A stretch of 6,802 nucleotides of DNA, from NCBI GenBank assembly GCA_005888395.1, contig VAXF01000045.1:1-6802 (forward strand), in the 5' to 3' direction. Each line of letters starts with the position of its first letter. Within the stretch, counting starts at the first letter, position 1. The notes under the pieces were generated by a model. That model saw only the letters and a program-made list of their open reading frames with translations. It did not search any database and was not told the origin of the DNA. Of the stretch, positions 1-6,360 are shown piece after piece. Source of the DNA: Actinomycetota bacterium (GTDB lineage: Bacteria; Actinomycetota; Acidimicrobiia; Acidimicrobiales; AC-25). The translations under genes and the position numbers were made by a program.

Positions 1-96
1 GGCCGCTTCGCAGTAGGCGGCCAGCTGCTCGACGGTGGCGTCGGTAGCGCGCGTGCCGTGCGGCCACAGATGAAGGTGGTAGTCGAGCACCAACAC
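1..96 (-). CDS. PHP-domain phosphoesterase, probably histidinol-phosphatase (N-terminal 32 residues only)
   Basis: The reverse strand is open from a GTG at 96 to the left edge and gives 32 residues containing LDYHLHLWPHG followed by a helix-like stretch TVEQLAAYCEAA. The D-Y-H-x-H motif close to the N-terminus is the first metal-binding motif of the PHP phosphoesterase superfamily. PHP-type histidinol-phosphatases start this way and carry out the histidinol-phosphate dephosphorylation step of histidine synthesis. The remaining metal ligands lie outside the window, so the exact substrate cannot be confirmed; a general PHP phosphoesterase is the alternative. In-frame starts are GTG at 96, TTG at 93 and GTG at 90, and none has a convincing Shine-Dalgarno sequence. 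The gene is divergent from the amidase gene, with its farthest start only 34 bp away. Confidence 0.62.
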   Translation of the reverse strand, partial: MLVLDYHLHLWPHGTRATDATVEQLAAYCEAA

Positions 97-103
97 AAGA
101 CTA
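88..103 (-). promoter_or_regulatory. Possible -10 element with leaderless start for the PHP gene
   Basis: Read on the minus strand, TAGTCT (103 to 98) fits the TANNNT pattern of actinobacterial -10 boxes. It lies 7 nt before an in-frame GTG (90 to 88), the spacing expected when transcription starts on the first base of the start codon. This would explain the lack of a ribosome binding site. No matching -35 hexamer is visible, so this is a weak, pattern-based suggestion. Confidence 0.2.
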
Positions 104-130
104 CGGGCCGGTACCCTTGCCCACGGCGGG

Positions 131-592
131 ATGTCCCTACGTCGTCTTCTCCTCGTGACCGCGCTCGTGCTGGGGGTCGTCCCTCTGGCACCTCCCGCCG
201 CGTTCGCGATGCCGGCTCCCGCGGCTCGCTTCCTCGCGGCACGTGTCGCCGGCGCCGGACGCTCGCTGGTGACGGGCGCGATCAGGACGACCGTGGGCTT
301 CGACGTCGCCGGCCTGCGCTACGACGGCCCGCCCGACGCGCAGGTGGAGCTACGGGCGTCGCGCGACGGGCACTCGTTCACGCCGTGGTACGAGGCGGAG
401 ACGGCCACGGCCGAGGGCCCCGACACCCAGTCGCGCGAGTACCACCCGGGCGCGGTGACGACCGAACCGGTCTGGACCGGTAGCGCCCGCTACGTGCAGT
501 ACCGCATCCGCTCGCCGCACGGCCCGTGCGCAACCTGCGGCTCCAGGCCGTCGACGTGCAGGGCCACAGCGAATCGGCTGTCTCCCGTCTGA
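131..592 (+). CDS. N-terminal fragment of secreted amidase: signal peptide and beta-rich domain, cut off by a frameshift
   Basis: The 153-residue frame starts at ATG 131, preceded by GGCGGG. Residues 1-26 form a Sec signal peptide: RR at 4-5, a hydrophobic core LLLVTALVLGVV, and an AFA|MP cleavage site after residue 26. Residues about 50-130 form a beta-rich region with V-E-L-R-A-S-R-D-G and Y-V-Q-Y-R-I, of the type found ahead of amidase domains in large actinobacterial cell-wall hydrolases. The reading is convincing up to about nt 525; after that the frame yields a Cys- and Arg-rich tail and stops at 590-592. The natural continuation, VRNLRLQAVDVQG, is in the next frame from 526. This piece is therefore most likely the front end of the downstream amidase, separated from it by loss of one base (ccgtg where ccggtg would keep the frame). 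A real mutation or an assembly error would look the same here. Confidence 0.75.
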   Translation: MSLRRLLLVTALVLGVVPLAPPAAFAMPAPAARFLAARVAGAGRSLVTGAIRTTVGFDVAGLRYDGPPDAQVELRASRDGHSFTPWYEAETATAEGPDTQSREYHPGAVTTEPVWTGSARYVQYRIRSPHGPCATCGSRPSTCRATANRLSPV

Positions 593-2466
593 CGCGCGTG
601 CTACGAGGGATTCTCGGTGGAGGCTCCCAGCCCGCCGCCGCCCTCACCGACCAGCCGGCCATCGTCTCGCGTGCGCAGTGGGGTGCCGACTTACACATCC
701 GGCGGGCCGACCCCGACTACGGCGCGGTGCAGATGGCCGTCGTCCACCACACGGACACGGGCAACGACTACACGCCGTTACAGGCGCGCGCCGTCGTCCG
801 CGGCATCTACGTCTTCCACGTGAAGAGCAACGGCTGGAACGACATCGGCTACAACTTCCTCGTCGACCGCTTCGGCACGGTCTACGAGGGCCGTTACGGC
901 GGGATGGACCTCCCGGTGATCGGCGCCCACACGCTCGGCTTCAACTCGGTGTCGACCGGCGTGTCGCTGATGGGAACGTTCAGCGCGGCGTCCCCTTCGC
1001 CCGCCATGCTCTCGTCGCTCGAACAGGTGCTGGCGTGGCGGCTCGACGTCGCTCACGTCGACCCGCTCGGCCACGCCACCGTCACCTCCGCGGGGTCGGA
1101 CAAGTACCCGCAGGGCGCCCACGCGACGCTCAACGACATCAGCGGCCACCGCGACATGGACAGCACCGGCTGCCCGGGCGACATCGCGTACGCGCTCCTC
1201 GACCAGATCCGTCATGCCGTCGCCCAGATCGGCCTGCCCAAGGTCTACCGGCCGGCGACGGTGCCCGACACGATCAGCGGCACCCAGCTCGGCGGGTACG
1301 CCACCGCCACCATCTCGGCCGTCGCGACGGCGCCCATGCACTGGTCGCTCACGGTCACCCACTTCGCGCTCGGCGACGTACGCCACCTCACCGCACCCGA
1401 CGCCGACGGCCTCGCTGCCCAATGGGACGGCACCGACGACAACGGCCGGCCGGTGCCGGGTGGCGACTACTCGGTGCGCATCGAGGCCGCGGGCCCGGCG
1501 GGGACGGCGCGCGCCGCGACAGTCGACGTCGCCGTCGACAACACGTCTGAGCTGCGGCCCGCAACCCGTCTCGCCGGCGGTGACCGCTACGGCACGTCGG
1601 CCGCCGTCAGCCGCCAGGTCGCGCCCGACACGGCGACGTCGGTGATCGTGGCGTCGGCGGACAACGCCCATCTCGTCGACTCGCTGGTGGCGGCGCCGCT
1701 GGCCGTGGCCAAGAAGGGCCCGCTGCTGCTGTCGGCCATCGACTCGTTGCCGGGCGACACGAGCGCCGAGCTCGACCGGCTGCACCCGTCAGACGCATAC
1801 ATCGTCGGCGGCACGGCGGCCGTCTCCGACAGCGTCGCGGCGGCGATCACCGCCAAGGGCATCACCGTGCACCGGGTGGCCGGCGACGACGCGCCCTCGA
1901 CGGCGGCCGAGGTGGCGGGCGCCATCGGCGGCCCGCGCGTGGGCGCGGTCGTGGTGGCGCGCGAGCGCGCCCATCTCGTCGACGGGCTGGCGGCGTCGGG
2001 GCCCGCGGCCGGCCTCGGGCGTCCGGTGCTGCTCGTGAACCACGACTCGGTCCCGGCGGCGACGACCGCCGCCCTCGCCGACCTGCACGTGATGGACCTG
2101 TGGGCCGTCGGCGGCACCGCGGCCATCTCCGACGTCGTCGTCACCCAGCTCCACGCCCGCCGGGTGGCCGGCGACGACCGGTGGTCGACCGCTGCGGCCG
2201 TCGCCGAGGCCGGCGTGGCGGCAGGCGTCGTGCCCGACACGTTCGTCGTCGCGTCCGGCGAGGAAGCGCACCTCGTCGACGCCCTCTCGGGCGGCTCGTT
2301 CGGCAAGCCGGTGCTGCTCACCGGGCGCCGGGCCATGCCCAAGGTCACCTGGGACGAGCTCTACTCCCACCGCGTCACCATCGAGCAGGCGTGGGTCGTC
2401 GGCGGCACGGGCTCCATCGCAACCTCCCCCGCCGCCGACGTGAAACACGCCATCAACGCGCTGTAG
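526..2466 (+). CDS. N-acetylmuramoyl-L-alanine amidase (PGRP/Amidase_2) with FlgD-like Ig domain and three CWB2 repeats
   Basis: Peptidoglycan hydrolase predicted to cut the bond between MurNAc and the L-alanine of the stem peptide outside the cell. Numbered from the GTG at 526, the amidase domain spans about 45-230. It has the zinc ligands H74 (VVHHT), H208 (SGHRD) and C216 (TGCPGD), plus the conserved GYNFLV around Y109, so it should be catalytically competent. Residues about 245-340 resemble a FlgD-type Ig domain (WDGTDDNG at 300, then GGDYSVRI). Residues 348-646 hold three CWB2 repeats, each opening with R-[LV]-A-G-[GD]-D and containing a VGGT motif (T430, T531, T628), which would anchor the protein to a secondary wall polymer. 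From this start the product has no signal peptide. The true N-terminus is almost certainly the fragment at 131 in another frame, and the joined protein would be about 778 residues. The GTG at 526 is simply the first start codon in this frame, not a convincing initiation site. Confidence 0.88.
   Translation: MRNLRLQAVDVQGHSESAVSRLTRVLRGILGGGSQPAAALTDQPAIVSRAQWGADLHIRRADPDYGAVQMAVVHHTDTGNDYTPLQARAVVRGIYVFHVKSNGWNDIGYNFLVDRFGTVYEGRYGGMDLPVIGAHTLGFNSVSTGVSLMGTFSAASPSPAMLSSLEQVLAWRLDVAHVDPLGHATVTSAGSDKYPQGAHATLNDISGHRDMDSTGCPGDIAYALLDQIRHAVAQIGLPKVYRPATVPDTISGTQLGGYATATISAVATAPMHWSLTVTHFALGDVRHLTAPDADGLAAQWDGTDDNGRPVPGGDYSVRIEAAGPAGTARAATVDVAVDNTSELRPATRLAGGDRYGTSAAVSRQVAPDTATSVIVASADNAHLVDSLVAAPLAVAKKGPLLLSAIDSLPGDTSAELDRLHPSDAYIVGGTAAVSDSVAAAITAKGITVHRVAGDDAPSTAAEVAGAIGGPRVGAVVVARERAHLVDGLAASGPAAGLGRPVLLVNHDSVPAATTAALADLHVMDLWAVGGTAAISDVVVTQLHARRVAGDDRWSTAAAVAEAGVAAGVVPDTFVVASGEEAHLVDALSGGSFGKPVLLTGRRAMPKVTWDELYSHRVTIEQAWVVGGTGSIATSPAADVKHAINAL
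1567..2463 (+). repeat. Three tandem CWB2 coding repeats
   Basis: Three in-frame repeats of about 290-305 bp begin near 1567, 1873 and 2161. Each begins with a codon set for R-[LV]-A-G-x-D, then carries A-H-L-V-D and ends past V-G-G-T. DNA identity survives locally: an 18-base match joins 1873-1890 to 2161-2178, and a 16-base match joins 1665-1680 to 1968-1983. Three CWB2 copies is the usual full set for a functional wall-binding module. Confidence 0.8.
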
Positions 2467-3625
2467 CCGGGACCTCCCAGATGGCGCGGCCGAGGTCGAG
2501 GAGACCGGCGAGGTCGTAGATGTCGCTGTCGAAGTAGGGAACCGTCGCGACCACGTCGGGCACCCGCGCCAGCTCGGCCCGTTGCTCGGCCTCCCGCAGC
2601 GCCACCACCTGGAAGCGCAGGAAGCTGTCGGCAATCTCGGTGAGGACGCGCGCGACCTGTCCCGGATCGCCGGCGTCGGGGCCAAGGGAAGCCGCCACCT
2701 CGGGCGCGTGGTCGCGCAGCCGCTCGGCCGCCTGCCCCGCCGCCGGATCGCGCAGGTAGCCGGGCAGGACCTTGTTCAACACCAGCGCGCCGAGATGGAA
2801 GTGGCGGTCGCCGAGCGCGTCGATGAAGAACTCGGCCTCCCGCAACGGCTCCGCCTGCAGCGTCGTGACCACGAGGAACGTGGTGCGACGGTCGTGCAGG
2901 AGCCGGGTGACGGCGCGTGACCGCTCGATGAAGCCGCCGTACATGGTCTGGAACGACAGGAAGAACTCGCCGATGTCCTGGAGAAACTGTGAGCCGAGGA
3001 TGCGGTCGGCCACCTGGTAGAAGGGCCGCGTCGCGAAGTTGACGACGCGCGAGCGCGCCGGCGCGGTGATCCAGCGGAGGAGCCGGCTCGAGAAGAAGTC
3101 GGCCATCCGCTCGGGCGCCTCGAGGAAGTCGATGGCGTTGCGGGTGGGCGGGGTATCGACCACGATCAGGTCGTAGGCGCCCTCGCTGTGGAGCTCGTAG
3201 AGACGCTCCATGGCGATGTACTCGTGGCTCTGCACGAAGCGTCCGGACACGTTCTGGTAGAGCGGGTTCTCGAGGATCTTGTGCGCGGTGGCCTCGTCGG
3301 GCGCGTGGCGAAGCACGAGCGCGTCCCACGACTCCTTCGTGTCGAGCATCGCCGCCCACAGCTCGCCGCGGGGCACGACCCCTGCCTCCTTGAACGCCTC
3401 CGGCGGCACCTGCTTCTCGACGTTGCCGAAGCCCTCGAGGCCGAGCGCGTTGGCGAGGCGCCGGGCAGGGTCGACGGTGACCACGAGCACCTTCCCGCCC
3501 AGGGTGATCGCCGCCATCGCGCCGGCCGCGGCGGCGGTGGTCGTCTTGCCCACGCCGCCCGACCCGCAGCAGATGAGGATCTCCTTGGCCGCGAGCAGCT
3601 GCTCCAAGCTCGCGTGCTCCTTCAC
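2453..3625 (-). CDS. Get3/ArsA-like ATPase, second subunit (Rv3680/BagB-like)
   Basis: A 390-residue soluble P-loop ATPase of the ArsA/Get3 branch of the SIMIBI class. The Walker A motif is CGSGGVGKTTT (residues 20-30), switch I is VTVDPARRLANALG (50-62), and the switch II region is VVDTPPTRNAIDFL (155-168). The 'CGSGGVGKT' form has Ser22 where canonical family members have the intradimer lysine. This form and the length fit actinobacterial proteins resembling M. tuberculosis Rv3680, studied there as a Get3 homologue. No zinc-binding CxxC motif is present. The GTG start at 3625 overlaps the stop of the preceding ATPase gene as GTGA (4 bases), so the two are probably translationally coupled and the products may form a heteromer. 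Its 3' end overlaps the convergent amidase gene by 14 bp. The substrate is unknown: arsenite transport is unlikely because no arsenic genes or cysteine metal site are seen, and a role in membrane-protein targeting is inferred only from homology. Confidence 0.85.
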   Translation of the reverse strand: MKEHASLEQLLAAKEILICCGSGGVGKTTTAAAAGAMAAITLGGKVLVVTVDPARRLANALGLEGFGNVEKQVPPEAFKEAGVVPRGELWAAMLDTKESWDALVLRHAPDEATAHKILENPLYQNVSGRFVQSHEYIAMERLYELHSEGAYDLIVVDTPPTRNAIDFLEAPERMADFFSSRLLRWITAPARSRVVNFATRPFYQVADRILGSQFLQDIGEFFLSFQTMYGGFIERSRAVTRLLHDRRTTFLVVTTLQAEPLREAEFFIDALGDRHFHLGALVLNKVLPGYLRDPAAGQAAERLRDHAPEVAASLGPDAGDPGQVARVLTEIADSFLRFQVVALREAEQRAELARVPDVVATVPYFDSDIYDLAGLLDLGRAIWEVPATAR

Positions 3626-4569
3626 GTGCCCAGCTCCGCGGCGAGGGCCTCGGCCACCTGGCTCGTCGCCCGCAGGCCGTGCGAGCGCGAGAAGAGCTCG
3701 GGCACGTAGAGCATCGGCACCGACGGGTCGACGCCCGCCCGCAGGCGGTCGAGGTGGCCGGCGCGCGTACGCCGCAGGGTGACGGCGAGGCGGGCGGCCT
3801 CCAGCACCACGTCGGAGGGCCCGTCGATCGCGGTGGTGAGGGCAGCCGTCATCGCCGGCTCCCGCAGGCGCTCGAACACCTCCTCCTCGCCCCGACCGAA
3901 CAGCTCGGGCAGCACGCGGTTGACCACGATGGCGGCGAGGTCGACCTGGGTCTCCGTCCGCAACCGGTCGGCGAGCTCGATCGTCTCGTTGACCGGCATC
4001 TCCTCGGGTGTGGCGACGATGCAGAGCCCGGTCGACGCCGGGTCGTCGAGGATCTCGAGCATCCACTCGGTCTGCTGCCGCACCAGCCCGACCTGGACGA
4101 CCTCGTTGATCGCCTGCGGCGCCCGCAACTGGCCGACGATGTGACCGGTGGCGGCGGCGTCGACCACGACGATGTCGTAATGGCGCTCGCGCACCTCCCA
4201 CACCAGCTTGCCGACGGTGAGGATCTCCTTGACCCCCGGCGCGGCGGTGGCGACGAACTCGAAGGCGCGCGCCAGCGGGCCGAGCCGGGCGACGACCGGC
4301 AGGCGCAGCTGGAGCTTGAGGTACTCGTACAGCGACGCCTCGGTGTCCATCGACATCGCGAACAGGCCGGGCTGCACCTCCCGGGGCGTGAACGACGTCG
4401 GCTTGGTCTGGAAGAAGTCGGCGAGGTTCCCCTTGGCGTCGACCTCACAGGCCAGGACGCGCCGCCCTCGCTGCGATGCCAGCAGGGCCAGCGCGGCGGC
4501 GACCGTCGTCTTGCCGACGCCTCCCTTGCCGGTGACGAAGACGAGCTTGCGGTCGAGGAGATCGACCAA
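3622..4569 (-). CDS. Get3/ArsA-like ATPase, first subunit (Rv3679/BagA-like)
   Basis: A 315-residue P-loop ATPase with a full deviant Walker A motif, TGKGGVGKTT (residues 13-22), including the signature lysine K15. Switch I lies around EVDAKGNLADFF (42-53), and the switch II equivalent VVVDAAATGH (134-143) matches the DTAPTGH motif of ArsA/Get3. It lacks the zinc-binding CxxC and has no membrane segment, so it should be a cytosolic dimerising ATPase. The start is a TTG at 4569, 7 bases after the DUF3107 stop. No better in-frame start lies upstream, and starting here places the P-loop 12 residues in, as is normal. AGAGAA just upstream could serve as a weak ribosome binding site. It resembles M. 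tuberculosis Rv3679, which is also followed directly by its partner. The partner here begins within the last codons of this gene. Confidence 0.85.
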   Translation of the reverse strand: MVDLLDRKLVFVTGKGGVGKTTVAAALALLASQRGRRVLACEVDAKGNLADFFQTKPTSFTPREVQPGLFAMSMDTEASLYEYLKLQLRLPVVARLGPLARAFEFVATAAPGVKEILTVGKLVWEVRERHYDIVVVDAAATGHIVGQLRAPQAINEVVQVGLVRQQTEWMLEILDDPASTGLCIVATPEEMPVNETIELADRLRTETQVDLAAIVVNRVLPELFGRGEEEVFERLREPAMTAALTTAIDGPSDVVLEAARLAVTLRRTRAGHLDRLRAGVDPSVPMLYVPELFSRSHGLRATSQVAEALAAELGT

Positions 4570-4576
4570 CGGTTCT

Positions 4577-4819
4577 CTATTGCGCTCCGAAACCGACGTG
4601 GCGCTCCTCGTGGGGGCTGCCGATCTCGAGGTACGCGAGCCGCTCGGCCGGGATGCCGACCCGACGTCCCCGCCGGTCGGTGAGCCAGAGCACCTTGTCG
4701 TCGCCGCTGATCGCGGCCTCGACCTCGGCGGCGAGCTTGTCGCCGTCGGCGTCGTCGGCCAGCTCGATCTCGATCTCCTTGGGCGTGTGCAACACGCCGA
4801 TGCGGACGATCACGGCCAT
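4577..4819 (-). CDS. DUF3107 family small protein
   Basis: An 80-residue acidic protein of unknown function. The N-terminal V-x-I-G-V strand, the central WLTDRRGRRVGIP, the segment RLAYLEIG and the C-terminal RHVGFG match the actinobacterial DUF3107 family, whose M. tuberculosis member is Rv3208A (TB9.4). Length is typical. There is no cysteine, signal peptide or membrane segment, so it is probably cytosolic. The ATG at 4819 lies inside the last codons of lgt (10-base overlap) and is preceded by a strong AG-rich ribosome binding site, which supports this start. Seven bases after its stop comes the first ATPase gene. Sitting between Lgt and two Get3-like ATPases hints at a part in envelope or membrane-protein biogenesis, but this is inference from position alone. 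Confidence 0.85.
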   Translation of the reverse strand: MAVIVRIGVLHTPKEIEIELADDADGDKLAAEVEAAISGDDKVLWLTDRRGRRVGIPAERLAYLEIGSPHEERHVGFGAQ

Positions 4820-5712
4820 TCCTCTCCTCTATGGTCGGATCCTGGGTGGTTGGGCGCCGGCCGGTCGGGCGTCATCGTATTCGGGCTCTCTTGCCATCTA
4901 CCCCATCGAGGGGTGCGCCGGACCAGCGTCAGTGACCACACGCAGACGGCGACAACGAGGATCGAGGTCCACTGGCTGCCGGTGAGGCCGAAGTGGCGAA
5001 CGTCCTCGCGCAGGAAGTCCTCGACGATGCGCATGGCGCCGTACCAGGCGCCGAACAACGTGATGAGGAACCCGTCGTAGCGGTCGGGCCGCCGCAGCCA
5101 GAGCAGCGCCGCGAGCAACACGATCGACGAGACGAAGTCGTACAACGCCGTCTGGTGCACGACGACCCCGGGCGTCTGCACGATGACGCCGTGCACGGAC
5201 CGCCCGCACGGCGACGCCGTGGCGACCGACAGCGCCGGGCAGCGATACCCGAGGAAGAAGTGCGTCGTCTTGCCGAGATGGTCGGCCACGATGAGGTCGC
5301 CGATGCGGCCCACGATGACGCCGAGGGCCATTCCCGGCGCGGCCGCGTCCATCACCTTCCAGAACGAGAGGTGGTCGCGGCGCATGCGCGGCAGGGCGGC
5401 GACGATCGCCCCGATGAAGCCGCCCAGCAGCGAGATGCCGCCCTTCCAGACCTTGAACGCCTCGCCGACCGAGTGGTAGTCGCCGGCGTGGTTGATCACG
5501 TACGCCAGCCGGGCGCCGACGATCGCGCCGATCGCCGCCCGCGTGAGCAGCCCGTACACCTCCTCCTCGCTGATCCCGCGCTTGGCCGCCGCCGGCAGCA
5601 TGAGCCGGGCACCGAGCAGGAACCCGACCGCGATCCCGACTCCGTGCGGCGAGATCGACAGCGGCCCCAAGTGGACGCGCACGACCGGGTGGTAGGAGAG
5701 GTAGGCGAGCAT
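4810..5712 (-). CDS. lgt: Prolipoprotein diacylglyceryl transferase (Lgt)
   Basis: A 300-residue multi-pass membrane enzyme that moves a diacylglyceryl group from phosphatidylglycerol to the lipobox cysteine of prolipoproteins, the first step of lipoprotein maturation. Visible family features, in order, are SPHGVGIAVGFLLG (21-34), IVGARLAYVI (64-73), WKGGISLLGGFIG (89-101), the signature GRIGDLIVADHLG (135-147), HQTALYD (186-192) and YGAMRIVEDFLRED (224-237). The signature Asn of E. coli (N146 in GRLGNFI) is Asp139 here, and the E. coli H103 position is Leu96. R136, R228 and E231 are kept at positions matching key residues. A hydrophilic Pro-rich tail of about 35 residues ends the protein. 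The start is an ATG at 5712, 12 bases after the cytochrome gene stop, with only a weak CGGGGC upstream. Its last codons overlap the DUF3107 start by 10 bases. The Asp variant suggests a divergent actinobacterial subfamily rather than a broken enzyme. Confidence 0.88.
   Translation of the reverse strand: MLAYLSYHPVVRVHLGPLSISPHGVGIAVGFLLGARLMLPAAAKRGISEEEVYGLLTRAAIGAIVGARLAYVINHAGDYHSVGEAFKVWKGGISLLGGFIGAIVAALPRMRRDHLSFWKVMDAAAPGMALGVIVGRIGDLIVADHLGKTTHFFLGYRCPALSVATASPCGRSVHGVIVQTPGVVVHQTALYDFVSSIVLLAALLWLRRPDRYDGFLITLFGAWYGAMRIVEDFLREDVRHFGLTGSQWTSILVVAVCVWSLTLVRRTPRWGRWQESPNTMTPDRPAPNHPGSDHRGEEWP
4820..4830 (-). promoter_or_regulatory. Strong ribosome binding site for the DUF3107 gene, inside the lgt 3' end
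   Basis: On the minus strand AGAGGAGAGGA runs directly up to the ATG at 4819, with AGGAG placed 4 bases before it. It is the clearest Shine-Dalgarno sequence in the operon and lies entirely within lgt codons, so this gene can recruit ribosomes independently of the upstream one. Confidence 0.65.
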
Positions 5713-5724
5713 GCGCGCCCCGTT

Positions 5725-6360
5725 CTACTCGCCGATGCTGATCTCCTCGAACCACTTGGGACGGTGACGGCGGGCCCACGACGCCGGCACCCAGCCCCGC
5801 ACCATTCCCCGCAGCGCGTCGGGGTCGGAGAGGGCGATGGCGATGTGGCCGACGATGACGGCGAAGAGGCCGATCGCGATCCAGTCGTGCACGAAGGTGG
5901 CGCCGGTGCGCCAGCTGTCGGAGAACGGGCCGAACCACTTCATGATCGAGCCGGTCGCGAGCATCACGGGAACGGCGCCGGCGACGAAGGCGGCGTTGAG
6001 CTTCTGGCCGGGGTTGAACTTCCCGAGCCGCACACCCCGGTCGCGCCCGAGCGAGCGGAACCAGCGCCGGTCGTCGCCGTCCCACCGGTTGAGCGCCCGT
6101 ATGTCACGGCGCAGGCCGCGGCTCCACGGGCCGATCCGGGCCAGGATGAAGGGCACCGGCAGCAGCAGGCCGACGATGACGTGGACCTCCTTCACCAACG
6201 CGCGGCGGCCGACGATGGTGGAGAGCGGCCCGACGTAGAGCGCGCCGGCCGTGAAGAGGACGACGAAGAACAGCGCGGCGTTGACCCAGTGCAGCGCCCG
6301 CTCCACCCCGTCGAAGCGGGCCAACCGCTCGCCGGTGCGATCAGACGGGAGAGTCGTCAC
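5725..6360 (-). CDS. Cytochrome b561/formate-dehydrogenase-gamma-like membrane subunit
   Basis: A 211-residue four-helix membrane protein that probably carries two b hemes and passes electrons between the quinone pool and a partner enzyme. Numbered from the GTG at 6360, likely heme-ligand histidines sit in the four helices: H24 (RALHW), H60 (KEVHVIVG), H158 (FVHDW) and H172 (IVGHIAIAL). The loop motif GKFNPGQKLN (113-122) is typical of the FDH-gamma/Ni-hydrogenase cytochrome b family. I prefer the GTG at 6360, which has GGGAG about 11 bases upstream and gives a 20-base overlap with the preceding gene. An ATG at 6396 would add 12 residues and make the overlap 56 bases, but it has no visible ribosome binding site. 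Directly after the molybdoenzyme gene, it is most likely that enzyme's membrane anchor or electron partner, comparable in role to MsrQ though of a different cytochrome family. Confidence 0.85.
   Translation of the reverse strand: MTTLPSDRTGERLARFDGVERALHWVNAALFFVVLFTAGALYVGPLSTIVGRRALVKEVHVIVGLLLPVPFILARIGPWSRGLRRDIRALNRWDGDDRRWFRSLGRDRGVRLGKFNPGQKLNAAFVAGAVPVMLATGSIMKWFGPFSDSWRTGATFVHDWIAIGLFAVIVGHIAIALSDPDALRGMVRGWVPASWARRHRPKWFEEISIGE

Noticed and set aside
108..130. TACCCT (112-117) as a -10 box for the amidase gene
   Set aside because: It is a poor match with no -35 partner at 16-18 bp, and such hexamers are expected by chance. I do not list it as a feature.
515..530. Programmed -1 ribosomal frameshift joining the two amidase frames
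   Set aside because: The codons at the junction (ggc ccg) do not form an X-XXY-YYZ slippery heptamer and I see no obvious downstream pseudoknot. A lost base or sequencing error is simpler.
2453..4201. A 582-residue reading of the second ATPase starting at 4201
   Set aside because: The first about 190 residues are an Arg/Gly/Ala-rich out-of-frame shadow of the first ATPase gene. The real N-terminus is the GTG at 3625, which overlaps the preceding stop codon and places the P-loop normally.
2453..4569. Arsenite efflux ATPase (ArsA) of an arsenic resistance operon
   Set aside because: There are no ArsB, ArsD, ArsR or ArsC genes nearby and no conserved metal-binding cysteine set. The paired architecture fits the Rv3679/Rv3680 type.
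3679..4683. Plus-strand open frame of 334 residues opposite the first ATPase
   Set aside because: Composition is typical of antisense high-GC reading (HRR, GDG, DHDD runs), with no recognisable domain, while the minus strand holds a complete ATPase.
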